Assembly (NCBI GenBank): GCA_047967505.1 | Contig: CM106540.1 | Strand: one strand, 5' to 3' | Length of the DNA: 64,000 nucleotides | Source of the DNA: Dipteris shenzhenensis | Lineage: Eukaryota > Polypodiophyta > Polypodiopsida > Gleicheniales | Shown here: piece by piece, positions 45,168 to 57,490 of the stretch | Position numbering within the stretch: position 1 is the first letter of the stretch | How the letters are laid out: each line of letters starts with the position of its first letter | The notes under the pieces: generated by a model | Told to the model about the DNA's origin: nothing | Database searches by the model: none | The model's input: only the letters and a program-made list of their open reading frames with translations | Translations under genes and position numbers: made by a program

Positions 45168-46360
45168 TTCCATTTCACTTTTGTTATTGAGATCTCTCAA
45201 TTGGTATCAGAGTGCGAGTGTTCTAGCTAAGCCCGAATGTGAGCCTGGAGCTCGAAGTCTACTACTGCAGCTCTATGGGAGGAAGGAGAAGCTATGTTGG
45301 GTGACTTTCCCTGCATCCTGGCATGGAGAGACCTTGCAAAAACATTTGGAAAGTTCCTTGAGTGGGTTTTTGCAAGCCTATAGGTGGTTTTGGAGGAAAA
45401 AGACGTTTTTGAAGATTCCCATGTTCCTTTCAACATGAGTGAGAGTCCAGAATGACTTGTAAAGGCAACTATTGCTTGCTTTTGGTGTCCATTACACTTA
45501 GGGAGTTCAAACACTCCTTCATTCTTGAATTTGGGATTGTTTCATTGGATTTATGTGACTCACTATGTCTGCTTAAACATTTTCCTACTATTGTGTTGGA
45601 ACTCAAGTGTGAAGCAACCATTCATAGATTTGATAGTTTCAGTGGACTCACGAGGTCCTAAAACTTTTGTGTTGCTCATCATTCACACTTCGGTGGTGTT
45701 TATAAATAGATCTATTTACAAAAGCGTTTTCAGGTATGTGTGTAACCCAGTCATTGGGACCACGATTTCCAAAACCATATGTTCCATTGCATTCTGGAGG
45801 CCCAAAAACCCCTACTTGTTAGCTCTTACACGATTTCGTGGAAATTTGGAGAAGTTCCATCTCTTTGGATGCCAAATCATCTGTTTCTCTATCCAAAAAT
45901 CCATTCAAAGGTTCAAACCTTTGATTTTTTGATTATAGGACAATTGCAAGAGTTGACTCCCCATTTCCCATTCATCGGTTGGGATTTTAGAGTTATAGCA
46001 GAAGAGAAATATTTGTAGATTTTCTTGTTGAGTCCAATTATGTAGTGACACCATGTTTTGAGGCATCTCATGTCCTATTTTTAGTAGTGATCATTGCCAT
46101 GGGGTTGTGATTTTTGGGACATACCTTATGCAGATTACTTTGGTTGCAGTTTGAGTCATGTGCACTCATTTGTGGTTTGTATTAGGTTGCAGTGGACACT
46201 TTACAGACCATTTGGAGGCATTGTGATCCTTGTTGGATGTGCAGATAGGATGAGATTGCTTTGTGGGATGCTTTATTGATGGATGTTCAGCACACAGATG
46301 CTATTTTATGCTGAGGGATAGCTTTGACACATTGTAGCCGATGAACTCATAGCGCCATGC
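45003..46360 (+). mobile_element. Family A 5' LTR and leader, truncated
   Basis: The LTR is 45003-45199 (TGTGGGGG ... ATCTCTCA, 197 bp), longer than the intact one because its CT tract has expanded (about 45118-45163). The primer-binding site TGGTATCAGAG starts at 45202. The leader matches 9461-10640 with many substitutions and fades near 46360. No coding part follows. Confidence 0.87.
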
Positions 46361-48000
46361 TCTCTTAGAGGGTCATTGTTTGCTTGGTTGTAGCCATTTT
46401 TGGTGAGGTTCAATGAATTTTTTTGTATATAGGTATCTTGCATGACCATAACCTATGCATTACTCAACAGAATTTGGCAAACTTTGTCTTCAAGTTATAG
46501 TACACATTCCAAACTTGAACATGAGAGCAAAAAATTATGGAATAAGGATGTGGAATGAGACAATTGAAGAATTACAAGTGCAATGCAATTCATTCAAAAA
46601 CATCAAAATTTTGTTATGTACACACATGCAACCAAGCAATCATTTAGAAGTACACTACATGAGCTTCTCCTCAACCCAAGGTCACACCTAAATGAGAATA
46701 TTAGGCATGGATTAATGGGCCTCTAACACCCATTTGAGGACATGATCCATAACATTTTTTTGATTTGTTGAAAACCAAAATGGATTGAAAGTTTGGAATC
46801 CAACTAGTGGGACTACTACATGGCGGTCTTAAAACATTAATGGTTGTTGGTATTGGTAGCTAGATTCACCCTAACATGGCAGAAGTTGAAAATGTGCAAT
46901 TTGTGCATGTGCAAAGATCTTTTAATAAACCCAACAATATTTACAATTTTGAATTATTTCTTTTTCCATATACTTGCTTGCTATATGGCTCATAAGCATG
47001 CCAAAGTTCATTGCATTTCATAATACATAGCATGAAACCCAATAGCACGCTCTTTGGCCTATTTGTGTTTTGAAACATTTGAGGTCATGTTGCACTTGTT
47101 TGGGATATCCAATTCTGCTGATGTGTATCGTCGGAGGGGGAAAAACCTGCGGTGGTTGAAAATTTTGCTACTTCCATGAATTTTGAATTTTCACACCTCT
47201 CACCCATCAAATCTTGAAAGATTAAGTACCTGCAACCTAACCCTGCCTTGTAAATGCCCCATAACCGACACACACCTCGACGTGACCTTGCGTAGACTTT
47301 GGTTTGGCATTGTCTTATTTCAGGTAAGTCATCTTCTATTCTTTGCTTGCCTCACCAGCTATCTTCTCTGGGTCTATTTTGGACTGATTGTGGCCATGGC
47401 ATCAATAGTGGCAACATGCAGCTCACCAAGGCTTGCAAGAGAAGCAGACAGAGGCTACGAGATAGAAAAGCTAAAAAGCATGTTCAAGGCACAATGAACA
47501 GACTGCGAGTTGAGGAAAGCAATGGCACAGTATCAAAACAGCAAGCAAAAGACACTTTTACATCATTTGTACAAGAAGAAATAATGAGAAGAAAGAAGAA
47601 TCCTTGCAGAGCAATAGCAGGAAGTGGTTGCAGAAGCACGCATTTGATCATTGCCATTGGAGCAAAGAACACGAGCTATGGTGTCACAATTGGTAGGAGT
47701 ATTCGAGGCAACAACATCAGGCCATTCAGGTGAATACATGTCTCGAGTCTTCACAAGGTTTAGCCTACACCCTAAAATTCATAGAGTAACAACCCTACCA
47801 ACACCTTGGGAGATAAATGCCTAAGAGGAGATGCTCTCTAACCTGAGAAAGGGCCTATAGAAAGTGAAAGGGGTGCAAACTTAGATCAATTAGCTACAAA
47901 GAGGGCGACATTAGCCATGTTGGTGTCCCTAAAACAAAGGAGAAATAGCTTGGGCACACAGTGTTGAAGATGTTGTCAATTAGAAGGACCAATCTTGATC
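46361..48000. other. No gene recognised
   Basis: Unrecognised frames at 46455-46691 and 47299-47733 (144 residues, Lys/Arg-rich middle). The latter is entered after a tract resembling a splice junction (tatttcaggtaag near 47318). I cannot support a gene. Confidence 0.35.
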
Positions 48001-49660
48001 ACCACCATTATTATTTTTTATTTTATGTTAACCTGCATTCCTGAGTGTTTGTAGAAGTCCCTCAGTGTATCTACATGTGCTTGCATTTTCTCCAAGCTCT
48101 TTGTGAAAAAAACTATATCATTTGCATAAATAAGCACGAGTAGGGCATGTTCTACAGTCTGGACACCCTCCTTGCTTTGTATTCTCATCCATTCTTCCAA
48201 ATCATCGATAAAGAGTCAAAAAAGGGCTACCTTGTTTGATCCCTTTGTCATTGCTTATGAAAGCTTTTCCATTGGAGCATGATCCACCTACTAGTGGTCG
48301 TGCTAACTCTACTAAAACCTTCTCATAGAGGTAGTACAAGGCCTCTTTGGGTTCTTGAGGAACTTGTAGGCTTTCTAGCCTTTGTTATATAGCTTTTTAC
48401 ATGGAATTCTATCAAAAATTTTCTTGAAATCCACAAAGAAACATTAGACAACCTCTTTCTTATGCTTGGCTCCCTCTAATGCAGCCCTTATGGCATGATC
48501 ATCGAGCATTCGAGGTGAAACTTTTCTTGGGATGGTGTTGTGACGACTTATTCTCTTCCCATTTGTTGATTTTCTACAAAGGATAGTGCCATACAAGTTG
48601 GTTGTTAGACTGCTCACCATGATTGTTTGATAATTCTTTGCCATCTTTTTGCCCCCCCCCCCTCCCCCCTTATGTGCTAGTACATCTAAATTTGCTTGCA
48701 TGTTCTCGATTCTCTTTTGCAAACAAAACTACATCATCTACATAAATAAGCATTAGCAGGGCATGTTTTGGAATTTGGGCACCCTCCTTGCTTTGTATTC
48801 TCATGCACTCTTCCAAATCATCTGATAAAGAGTCCAAAGAGGGCAGCCCTAGGTCATTGCTTATGAAAGCTTTTCCATTGGAGTTTGATCCATGTACTAG
48901 TGCCATAATAACTCTGCTAAAACCTTCTCATAGAGTTAGTACATGGCCTCTTTGAGGTTGATCCATGTACTAGTGCCATGATAACTCTACTAAAACCTTC
49001 TCATAGAGTTCTTGAGGAACTTGAAGCTTTTCTAGCCTTTGCCATAGCTTTTTACATGGAACCATATTGAAATTTCTTGAAATCCATACAAAAAAATAGA
49101 TACCCTCTTTCTTATGCTTGGCTCCCTCTGATGCAGCCCTTATAGCAATCAAGTGATCTATTATTGAGCTTTTGGGGTAAAATCTTGTCTGATTGGTGCC
49201 TCGACACCTTGTTCCTCTACCTATTTTCAGATTTTAAGCTCAAGGATAGTGCCATATACAACTTGGCCATTAGACTACTTACCATGATTATCTTATGATA
49301 CTTTGCCATTGTGCTATCCCCCTCCCTTGTGGATCTATACAATCCTACTGAGCTACCATTTTTTAGGAAACCCTTCCTCTAGAGCCATATTCATGACTCT
49401 ATCAATCACTTTATTTGTCCTCTCTACTCCCCATGTTAGCATTTCCACCAATAGCCCTTGCGTATCTAGAGCCTTCCAAATAGCCAGCTTTTTGAGACCT
49501 TTACCCACGTCCTCTTCTATTATGATGTCATTTTGTACCTTGATAGTATAGTCATGGTTGACTTTCTCTTCCCCTTTTCTTTTGTAGAGGCTTTTGATTA
49601 AGCATAACATGGGAAGATCTTTCCTCTTTTGCAGTTTGTTGCCATGCAACTTCTATTTAT
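48000..49660 (-). mobile_element. LINE (non-LTR) reverse transcriptase relic with internal duplication
   Basis: On the minus strand, in order: a block ending WGVERTNKVIDRVMNMALEEG (49353-49649); a palm block with LWQRLEKLQVPQELYEKVLV (the usual AFDTVP...LW..L...GVP) near 49000-49120; and the catalytic box as LIYVDDVVLFAK (about 48730-48765). A second version of the palm and catalytic blocks follows (LIYANDIVFFTKSLEKMQAH, 48080-48145), where the first catalytic Asp has become Asn. Many stops. The two versions are a tandem duplication of about 650 bp (about 48010-48665 and 48666-49320). Confidence 0.75.
48010..49320. repeat. About 650-bp tandem duplication within the LINE relic
   Basis: Matching landmarks include caccctccttgctttgtattctcat (48167 and about 48780), aaccttctcatagag, and ttcttatgcttggctccctct (about 48457 and 49107). 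A cytosine run (48652-48667) marks the junction. A further 67-bp duplication (ccatgtactagtgccatRataactct) lies near 48889-49010. Confidence 0.75.
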
Positions 49661-50639
49661 TTTTGTTGGGATTTCGTTTCAAATCATTGGTTTCCTTCTA
49701 AGAACAAAACTTTTTTGTTCCTTACCACCTACGTGTACAATTGTGCTTTGCCCTCTTTCTTAGTTGTACTTGCCCTTTTCTATTTCTCTATTTGCATTTT
49801 TCTCTGCTCTACTTGCCCTTTTCTATGTGCTATTTTCATCTTTACATTCGTGGTCACACTAGTGATTACAAGGCATTCCTGCACTCCTCCCCTTTCTTTT
49901 ATTGAAACATTTTTGGGTTGTTAACTACAGCATATGTGCTATGTATTTGTCCATTTTGTGGCAAATAGGGGGCATCTAACATTGTGGCATTGCTATCTCT
50001 CATTCCCTCTCTTAAATTTTTCCCTTTTGTAGTCCATTCTCAGCCTAGGGGATGTGTAATTTTCTATCTGAAATATGAGGAAATAATAAAATACTCAATA
50101 AAATATTCAGAAATCCTGTAAACATGTCAAAGGATAGAAGAATAAAGATACTCCTCTATATTCAGTACTTATATCCCACGAGCTTTTGCATTCAATGCTC
50201 CTACAAGTCACATCTTTCTCTTAATCATTTTCTAGCCACCTTTGTGATCCGTTTAGCTTCTTTGTTAGAAAACCATAACTAATCTTGCCATAGCATTATT
50301 TTTCAAATTTTCTCAAGATTACCACCATCATCAACTCCTTGCTTTAAGAAAACTTAATGAAACTGCAAAGCGATGGAGAAACTGTACTCTCAGAATGGAA
50401 GCGCAAAGCAACAACACTTTGGAACAAGCTAACAAGAGATGGCAACACCATCTTCATATTGATTTAGTGGAAGATATGTGCCTCTACCAAAGCGACAATA
50501 CGTAGGCACCATGCAAAGAGAAAACATGACAAAGGAAGGTTTACAACATATCGACTTATGGTGTGATGGGAAGATCTATCCAAACTATATAATTCAAAAC
50601 TCTACTCTACCATTCTCAAAGTTGTAGATTGAAAGAGCA
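49661..50639. other. No gene recognised
   Basis: AT- and CT-rich with only short hydrophobic frames. A charged frame in 50340-50640 may be the unaligned 5' part of family U copy 2. Confidence 0.35.
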
Positions 50640-52520
50640 GTTGCAAAATGAAAGTGAAGAAAATTCGAAGACAAAAGAGAAATTATGAAAGGCAAGGTCG
50701 AAAGCAACCCTAATGGGAGATAGACTTATCAAAACAAAGTTGATGTAAACTCAATTTAGGAGGCAATTGATGAGAGTGGAGTTAGTAGGAATGGTTATTC
50801 TTTCATTTTCAAGGCAATATCATCAACTTTTAAGGATCAGAGTATCAAATGTGTCCTTCTTCCAAATCCTGCAAAAGTGTGGAATTCGAGACCCTTGCTT
50901 AATCAATAGGTAGATGAATTTATTGGACATTGGTTGCACATTGAGGATGCCTTTGAAGGTAGTAAGGGTACCACTATGTATAATCAATGGAATAACATTT
51001 TTGTTGATCTTGAGCAATTACAAAGACAAATGGTTGAATTCTATGGGATCACATTTGAAGAGTATCAAGGATGGCTCATATTTATTCTTAAGCTTGATTT
51101 GAATATAAAATTGTTGAGAGGAAGATTGAAAGGATGACTATCACGCTTATGAATAAGGCACTTGATACATCAATAACAAAAGTAGACCCAAAGAATTTCA
51201 GTGTACAATTAGAGAAGCACATATGGAGGGTTAGGTGCATTTGAGGTAAGTAGCACGATTTTTTATTTATGTCGAGTTTTAATCTTGACTATAATCAGTT
51301 GATGTGAACTTAAATAGAGACTATTTTTTCAATTGCAGGTAAAGATAGAGGACCACCAAACTCTATTTTGGGTGTTTCATCATACAAAAATACCTACAAT
51401 TATCAAAAACCAGGTTCAAGGATGTCAACTTCATGTCAAAGGCAAGGGAAACTTTCAAGTTGATTGGAATATGGATGGGGACCTGAAAACCCTCAAGTGC
51501 ATGTTCAACATAAGCAAAGGAGGTAATTAAAAATCCCCAAGCCTTTACTGCAAGGATCTAGCCCATGTGATGGATTCTCAATGGTGGAGAAGAGTGCCGA
51601 ATAGGGATAAGATAGACCCAAATTTCAAATCAGTCCTTGATATTCCTTTGTGTAATGCACATATATGCACATTGCATCCTTTATGTAGAATCATCGAAAA
51701 AGTGGGTTTTCTTATACATTGGATTTCTTGGAAGCTATGACCAAAAAAGCATCGAAAAAATTAATTGCTCCATTAGAAAAAGTACTATTAGACATGGGTC
51801 TTCCCAATGGACAAGGATGTTCACATCATAATAGATCTCAAGAAGTCACCCAATGGAAAAGATGTTCCACGTAAGCCATCAATTGGTGGAGTCAAAGCAA
51901 GAAGGTTTTTATCAGAACCACAAAGAGAAGGGAAGCTTGGTAGATGATCAAGGTATGTTTCAAGGGTGAGATACGGCCTCTGAAGGCATGTGCATAACAC
52001 AGTCAAAGATGATGAGGTAGATGGTCTTGCTCGAAATGTCATAGAAGTGTGGAAATCTTTGGATAAGCTTTTCATGCTTTGTGACAAAAAGAAATGGAGC
52101 AAGAGCGATCAATGTGCATTGGAAGAGGTGCTTAAAATATTTGGAAAATCAATGAAGCAAGCCTAGACAAGTTGCCACATAACACACTAAATGGTAAGCT
52201 AAGCTAATTTGATTTGTAAGACATAGCACTTTCTTTCTTTCCACATTAAAAAAGTAGCTTAATCTTCTCTATGATTGCAACATATTATCTATAACCACTT
52301 TCCATATTCCAGTAAAGAGCATGGATGCCCTATAATATGGTCAACACAAGGAATGGAAAAGTCTCATTACACCGCAAGAAATGCATTTTTTTGATGTACA
52401 CAACATTTCAGGGGAGCATACATGGCAAATAGTCTTAAGGAAGTATTTCAGTGGTTCTTTAGAGGTATACTTCAAAGGTTGCAAATCAAGAAAAAAGTTG
52501 CATTATCACAAGTTAAACTG
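50640..52520 (+). pseudogene. Family U relic, copy 2 (unrecognised multi-exon protein)
   Basis: Protein blocks match copy 1 in order, from DESGVSRNGYSFIF (about 50770) to MEKSHYTARNAFF ... NSLKEVFQWFFRG (about 52350-52480). Best preserved are YNQWNNIFVDLEQLQRQMVE, WNMDGDLKTLKCMFNISKGG, GGVKARRFLS and DGLARNVIEVWKSLDKLFML. Two GT-AG introns are apparent: 51246-51338 (gag|gtaag ... ttgcag|gta) and 52194-52312 (atg|gtaagc ... attccag|taaag). Copy 1 seems to lack the first. Copy 1 has an intron at 34624 that copy 2 lacks. Several frameshifts and stops make it a pseudogene. The family is unnamed to me. Confidence 0.55.
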
Positions 52521-53520
52521 ACATTCAATATGGCACAAAGGAGAAGAAGAAGGCAAATCCTAGACAGCTTAACAGTTGCTTAGAAACATGCAAAGTGGAG
52601 GCAATCAAAGATTTTTTAGGATCACAAGTGGATTGATAGAGTTTGAAACTTTATAGAGAACATGAACAATGCAAATTGCAATCAAGTGAAATTGATATTT
52701 TGTAATATTTTCCGAGAAATTTTCTACAAAGTCTGAGTTGACTCATCTCCTTTATAACATTTGAAAATACAATATAATTGGATTTACTTTTCTACTTCTT
52801 CTACATCGACCTGCACTCCTTCTATTTGTTCAGTATCAGCATGTACAAGTGGCTCTTTGAACCTAATAAGATGGTGCTTTCTGTAACTTGTAAATGTCGA
52901 GGACTTCTTATTCCATGTGCTAAAGCATTAGCGGTGTAAGTGAGAAAATACATAATCCTTGAGCACTGTTGGCCTGGACCATAACCCAAAATGTCTAAGG
53001 CAAATAGCTAATGACTTTATCCTTCCACCAATTGACCTAGTACCTAGCAACAAAAATCGACAAACATTTAAAATAGTAGACAGGGGCTTCTCCATCATTG
53101 TTCAACTATCTATGATAAATCAAGATCTTTGTAGATGACATCTTCTTCATATAGTGGGCAAGAGAAGATGATTTCCCTAGGCCTCTTTCTCTACTCCCCA
53201 TGGACCTTCTAAGAAAACTGTCATCTTCAATGTATAGCTACAATATCAAACAATAAGTAATTAGAAGTATGTCGATGGGTCATAGTTAAAAGGATCTAGG
53301 ATAAAGGATCTAGGACAAACACAAAAGTAAAAGTGATAGCATACCTTCATATTCTCCTCCTCCTCTAAAAGTTTGTCGGTCCAAAGATCGGTCCAAACAT
53401 CGATGCTCCTTTCAAAGAGATTGTTTGTTTTCTTCTACTCCTGGACCTTTGTCTGAATATTCAGTCCTGTTTAAACATTTGTGAAGGTGTCCTCATCCAT
53501 GTCCTTTTCATCCTCTTCAT
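52521..53520. other. No gene recognised
   Basis: Short frames only. Sequence near 53280-53330 contains a small direct repeat (aggatctaggataaaggatctagga). Confidence 0.4.
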
Positions 53521-54420
53521 CTAAGGCTTTTTAAAATTGATTCTTACATCCTTGTCCAAGGTAAAAGCTTGTGCAATCAAGGCAAGAGCATAATCTTCTC
53601 TAAGATTAAATATGGATTGTATATCTGAGAGAAGGTAATATTCTTGACTTTGAATAGTAAAAGAGGGAAGCACAAGTATGGCCACGGTAGATGTTTCAAA
53701 GTCCATTCCTTCAGTATAGACACTGCTCCTTTTAGAGTTTTAGATTTCAATGCTATAAGATCTAGCACTCTTGCCTCCTTGCTCTCTTCCTCAAGGTTTA
53801 TATCTTTCTCTTCCAATGCATGAGCCTCTTTGATGTTGATCTCTTTTTGTTCAATACTCAATTCCTCGTCGAAATTTTCTTCAGGCTCGTCCAGACTCTC
53901 CTCATCAGGTTCATAGCAGACATTAAGAAACACAACAAAAGCGAGGAACTCCTCCAAAATTCTGCATCTTCCAAGATGAAATTTGCAAATTGCTTTATAG
54001 GATTGGGGAAGAATATCAAATCTTCTATTTACAAGATCCTGAGTTCCTTGTTTAGAATAAGATCCTTGATGTGCACATAGAATTTGTCTGATATAATTGT
54101 TTTCCCCTCGCCCGTGATCTTTTGAAACTCTGCCAACTCTTTTTTTGAAAAGTCTCTATGAATTTCGAACTAGGCAGCATAATCTCTGTCTTTGTTCCAT
54201 ATCTCATACAAGAGATGGAAATCCTCTTGGGCATTGCACTTCTCAAGAAACTCAAAAAGTAAAAGATCTGCAGGCTTTTGCTCCTCCTCCAACATTTTGC
54301 CCTTGAACGGGATTGTGTTACTGATCAAGACATTCTCACTTTCTTGCTCACACTCTTCTCTCCTTGATACTATGAAGTTTTTTACTACAAACTTGTCTTC
54401 TTTGATGAACTTTTTAAGTT
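53521..54420 (-). pseudogene. Unrecognised minus-strand acidic protein relic
   Basis: On the minus strand a charged frame can be followed from 54420: KGKMLEEEQKPADLLLFEFL, then KCNAQEDFHLLYEIWNKDRD, a stop, and FSKKELAEFQKITGEGKT. A very acidic stretch follows (DEESLDEPEENFDEE, 53577-53957) and then LPSFTIQSQEYYLLSDIQSI at 53521-53706. Frames shift several times. The last block resembles 39774-39965. The function is unknown. Confidence 0.4.
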
Positions 54421-54528
54421 TTTGACTACAACAAGAATCCAGATATCATTTTTAATAAAAAATACACATAATAGGTGTGTGTACATGCATGCATGCACAC
54501 CATCATTAATGCATGCAGACAATCATGC

Positions 54529-55440
<912 letters not shown>

Positions 55441-55531
55441 CTCTCTCTCTCCCTCACTCCCGCGTCCTCCTGTGCAAAACCCCAACCCCCCACGCTTCTG
55501 CTCCCTCTCCTTCTCAAACTCCCTGACACCA

Positions 55532-55604
55532 ACTTGTACATAAGAAGGCGATTTGGGAGGTTTGGAAATGCCCAAACCACCAAATCACCCTGTTGTGTAC
55601 AATT
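55532..55604. repeat. Foldback hairpin element, right (about 73 bp)
   Basis: acttgtacataagaaggcgatttgg pairs with ccaaatcaccctgttgtgtacaa. The core GATTTGG-GAGGTTTGG / CCAAACCACCAAATC is nearly perfect. It shares the ends and core with the hairpin at 55025, suggesting one small foldback/MITE-like family. Confidence 0.7.
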
Positions 55605-55607
55605 AAG

Positions 55608-55630
55608 GGACAGAGAGAGAGAGATAGATG

Positions 55631-55669
<39 letters not shown>

Positions 55670-55684
55670 GTGAGAGAGAGAGGA
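55608..55684. repeat. (GA)n microsatellite
   Basis: GA tracts at 55612-55624, about 55634-55666 and 55673-55683. They are complementary in sequence to the CT tract on the other side of the hairpin. Confidence 0.93.
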
Positions 55685-56226
55685 GACCATACCCTCCATT
55701 GAGCGGGGCTGGCGGGGACGAGAGCACGGACTAGTGATGCTTGCGTAAACGAGCAATATTGGCATGGATGAGCAGGGCTTGCATAGATGATTGATGGAGT
55801 GAGAGAGCAACAAAGTCCTTTGGAGAGCAACGAAGATGGAGTAGATGAGCCGTGGGAGTAGAGGAGCTATGGGAGTGAGGGGCATGTGTTGTGAGAATAG
55901 AAGATCCATGGGAATAGAGGAGTTGTGGGAGTAGAGGAGCTGTGGGAGTAAGGGGCATGTGGTGTGAGGGGGCACATATACCAGGATGACATGTGCGGGG
56001 TTAAAATAGCAATAATGAGTCGTACAAGGAGCTGTTACCACATGTGCATAATGATTGTGCAATTAAATCCTCGATAGGCATGCCAACGGTCATACAAGAC
56101 CCGACTCTCCTTCTCGAGGCTTGTTTTTTATCTCGGTCACGAAGTGCCATCCACATCATTGATCGTGAGCCACCACAAAATTTGCTCGTGGATTGTGCTA
56201 CCACACCACGAAATTTGCCTCCGTAT

Positions 56227-56227
<1 letters not shown>

Positions 56228-56276
<49 letters not shown>

Positions 56277-56304
56277 TTATAACTCTCTTGTATAGAATAA
56301 ACTA

Positions 56305-56372
<68 letters not shown>

Positions 56373-56515
56373 TTCTCAATAAAATTTCACACTCACACAC
56401 ACACACACACACACTTTTTCACGTGCTCATCTCTTCATTCTCTCTCTCTCTCTCTCTACTATCTCTCTCTCTCTTTTTATACTCTCTCTCTCTTTCTGTT
56501 CTCTCTCTTAACTTT
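56228..56515. repeat. Second compound microsatellite block (CT, CA)
   Basis: (CT)n/(CA)n at 56228-56275, again at 56304-56369, (CA)n at 56391-56413, and CT-rich 56438-56510. Each unit has the order CT then CA, as in the block at 54.6-55.0 kb. Confidence 0.95.
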
Positions 56516-57490
56516 TCTTATTTCATATTGATGACCTTGTTATGAACATTTATATAGTAAAACCCCTCTTCCTAAGTATTGAGAGTGTATTTATAAATTA
56601 CTCCCCCTAAGTATCCTATGGCACTCTAATTAGACTTACTTATAGGGGTACTTACCTAATGGAACTCCTTTTTCTTTTTCTTATTTTTGCTTTATGTATA
56701 AGGTTTCTTATAAACCTCTCCTTTTTGCTTATTGTTTCTCTATTTGTTCTTAATTTAATTATATGGCCTTTACTATTTATTATTTTGGTAATTAAAATTA
56801 GTTGGTTATATTTTATTTAATTAGTTATCTTGGCCTAATCTATCTTTTAATTACTTTGCTAAGTAAAAAGAGAGAAATCCAAAACAACACTCCCCTCCCC
56901 CCCACCACATTTTTTATCCCCTATCTCCTCTCCAAAAGGCACTCAAACTTATGCTTTCCCTAGAGCTTCTCTTAAATATTTTCTAATCTCTCTAAAAACT
57001 AAACTAAACATCCCTAACTAAACTAAAACTAAGTACTCCCTAACATTTGCAAAAACCTAAATCTAGTCATGATTAAGCAACTAAACTAGTCATTAGGATT
57101 ACTTCCTAGAGCTGCCTACCTACCTGCCTCCCTAGGTTAGTTATTTCACACCAACTATTTTAGAGGCTACCCAACTACCCACTCAACTTGTTAGCCTATA
57201 TATTTCCTAGTCACTACCCGTTGCTCTCGGCTACCATGTTCGTACTCCCTACTCTTTGCCCTCTAAGCTTTGCTGCCCTCTACTCTTTTCTCTAGACTCC
57301 TGGAATAATGCTCTTCGACTGTTGTGGGTAGACAGTTCAGAGACCATGATCTTAGACCCCCCGTCTCGATTGCTGCTACTCGTGATGCTCCACGGCACTG
57401 TGGTGTTGCCTACTGCCTACAAGCTCCTCGACTCTTGGGAACTTGGGGCTACGCACCTCTATGGCTACCGCCTTTGCTAAGGATTGACCT
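56516..57490. other. No gene recognised
   Basis: AT-rich, pyrimidine-biased sequence with no convincing frame. It ends at a family A LTR. Confidence 0.4.

Noticed and set aside
47299-47733. 144-residue basic frame considered as a gene
   Set aside because: No recognisable motif, no start context, and the surrounding sequence is ordinary debris; listed only as unrecognised.
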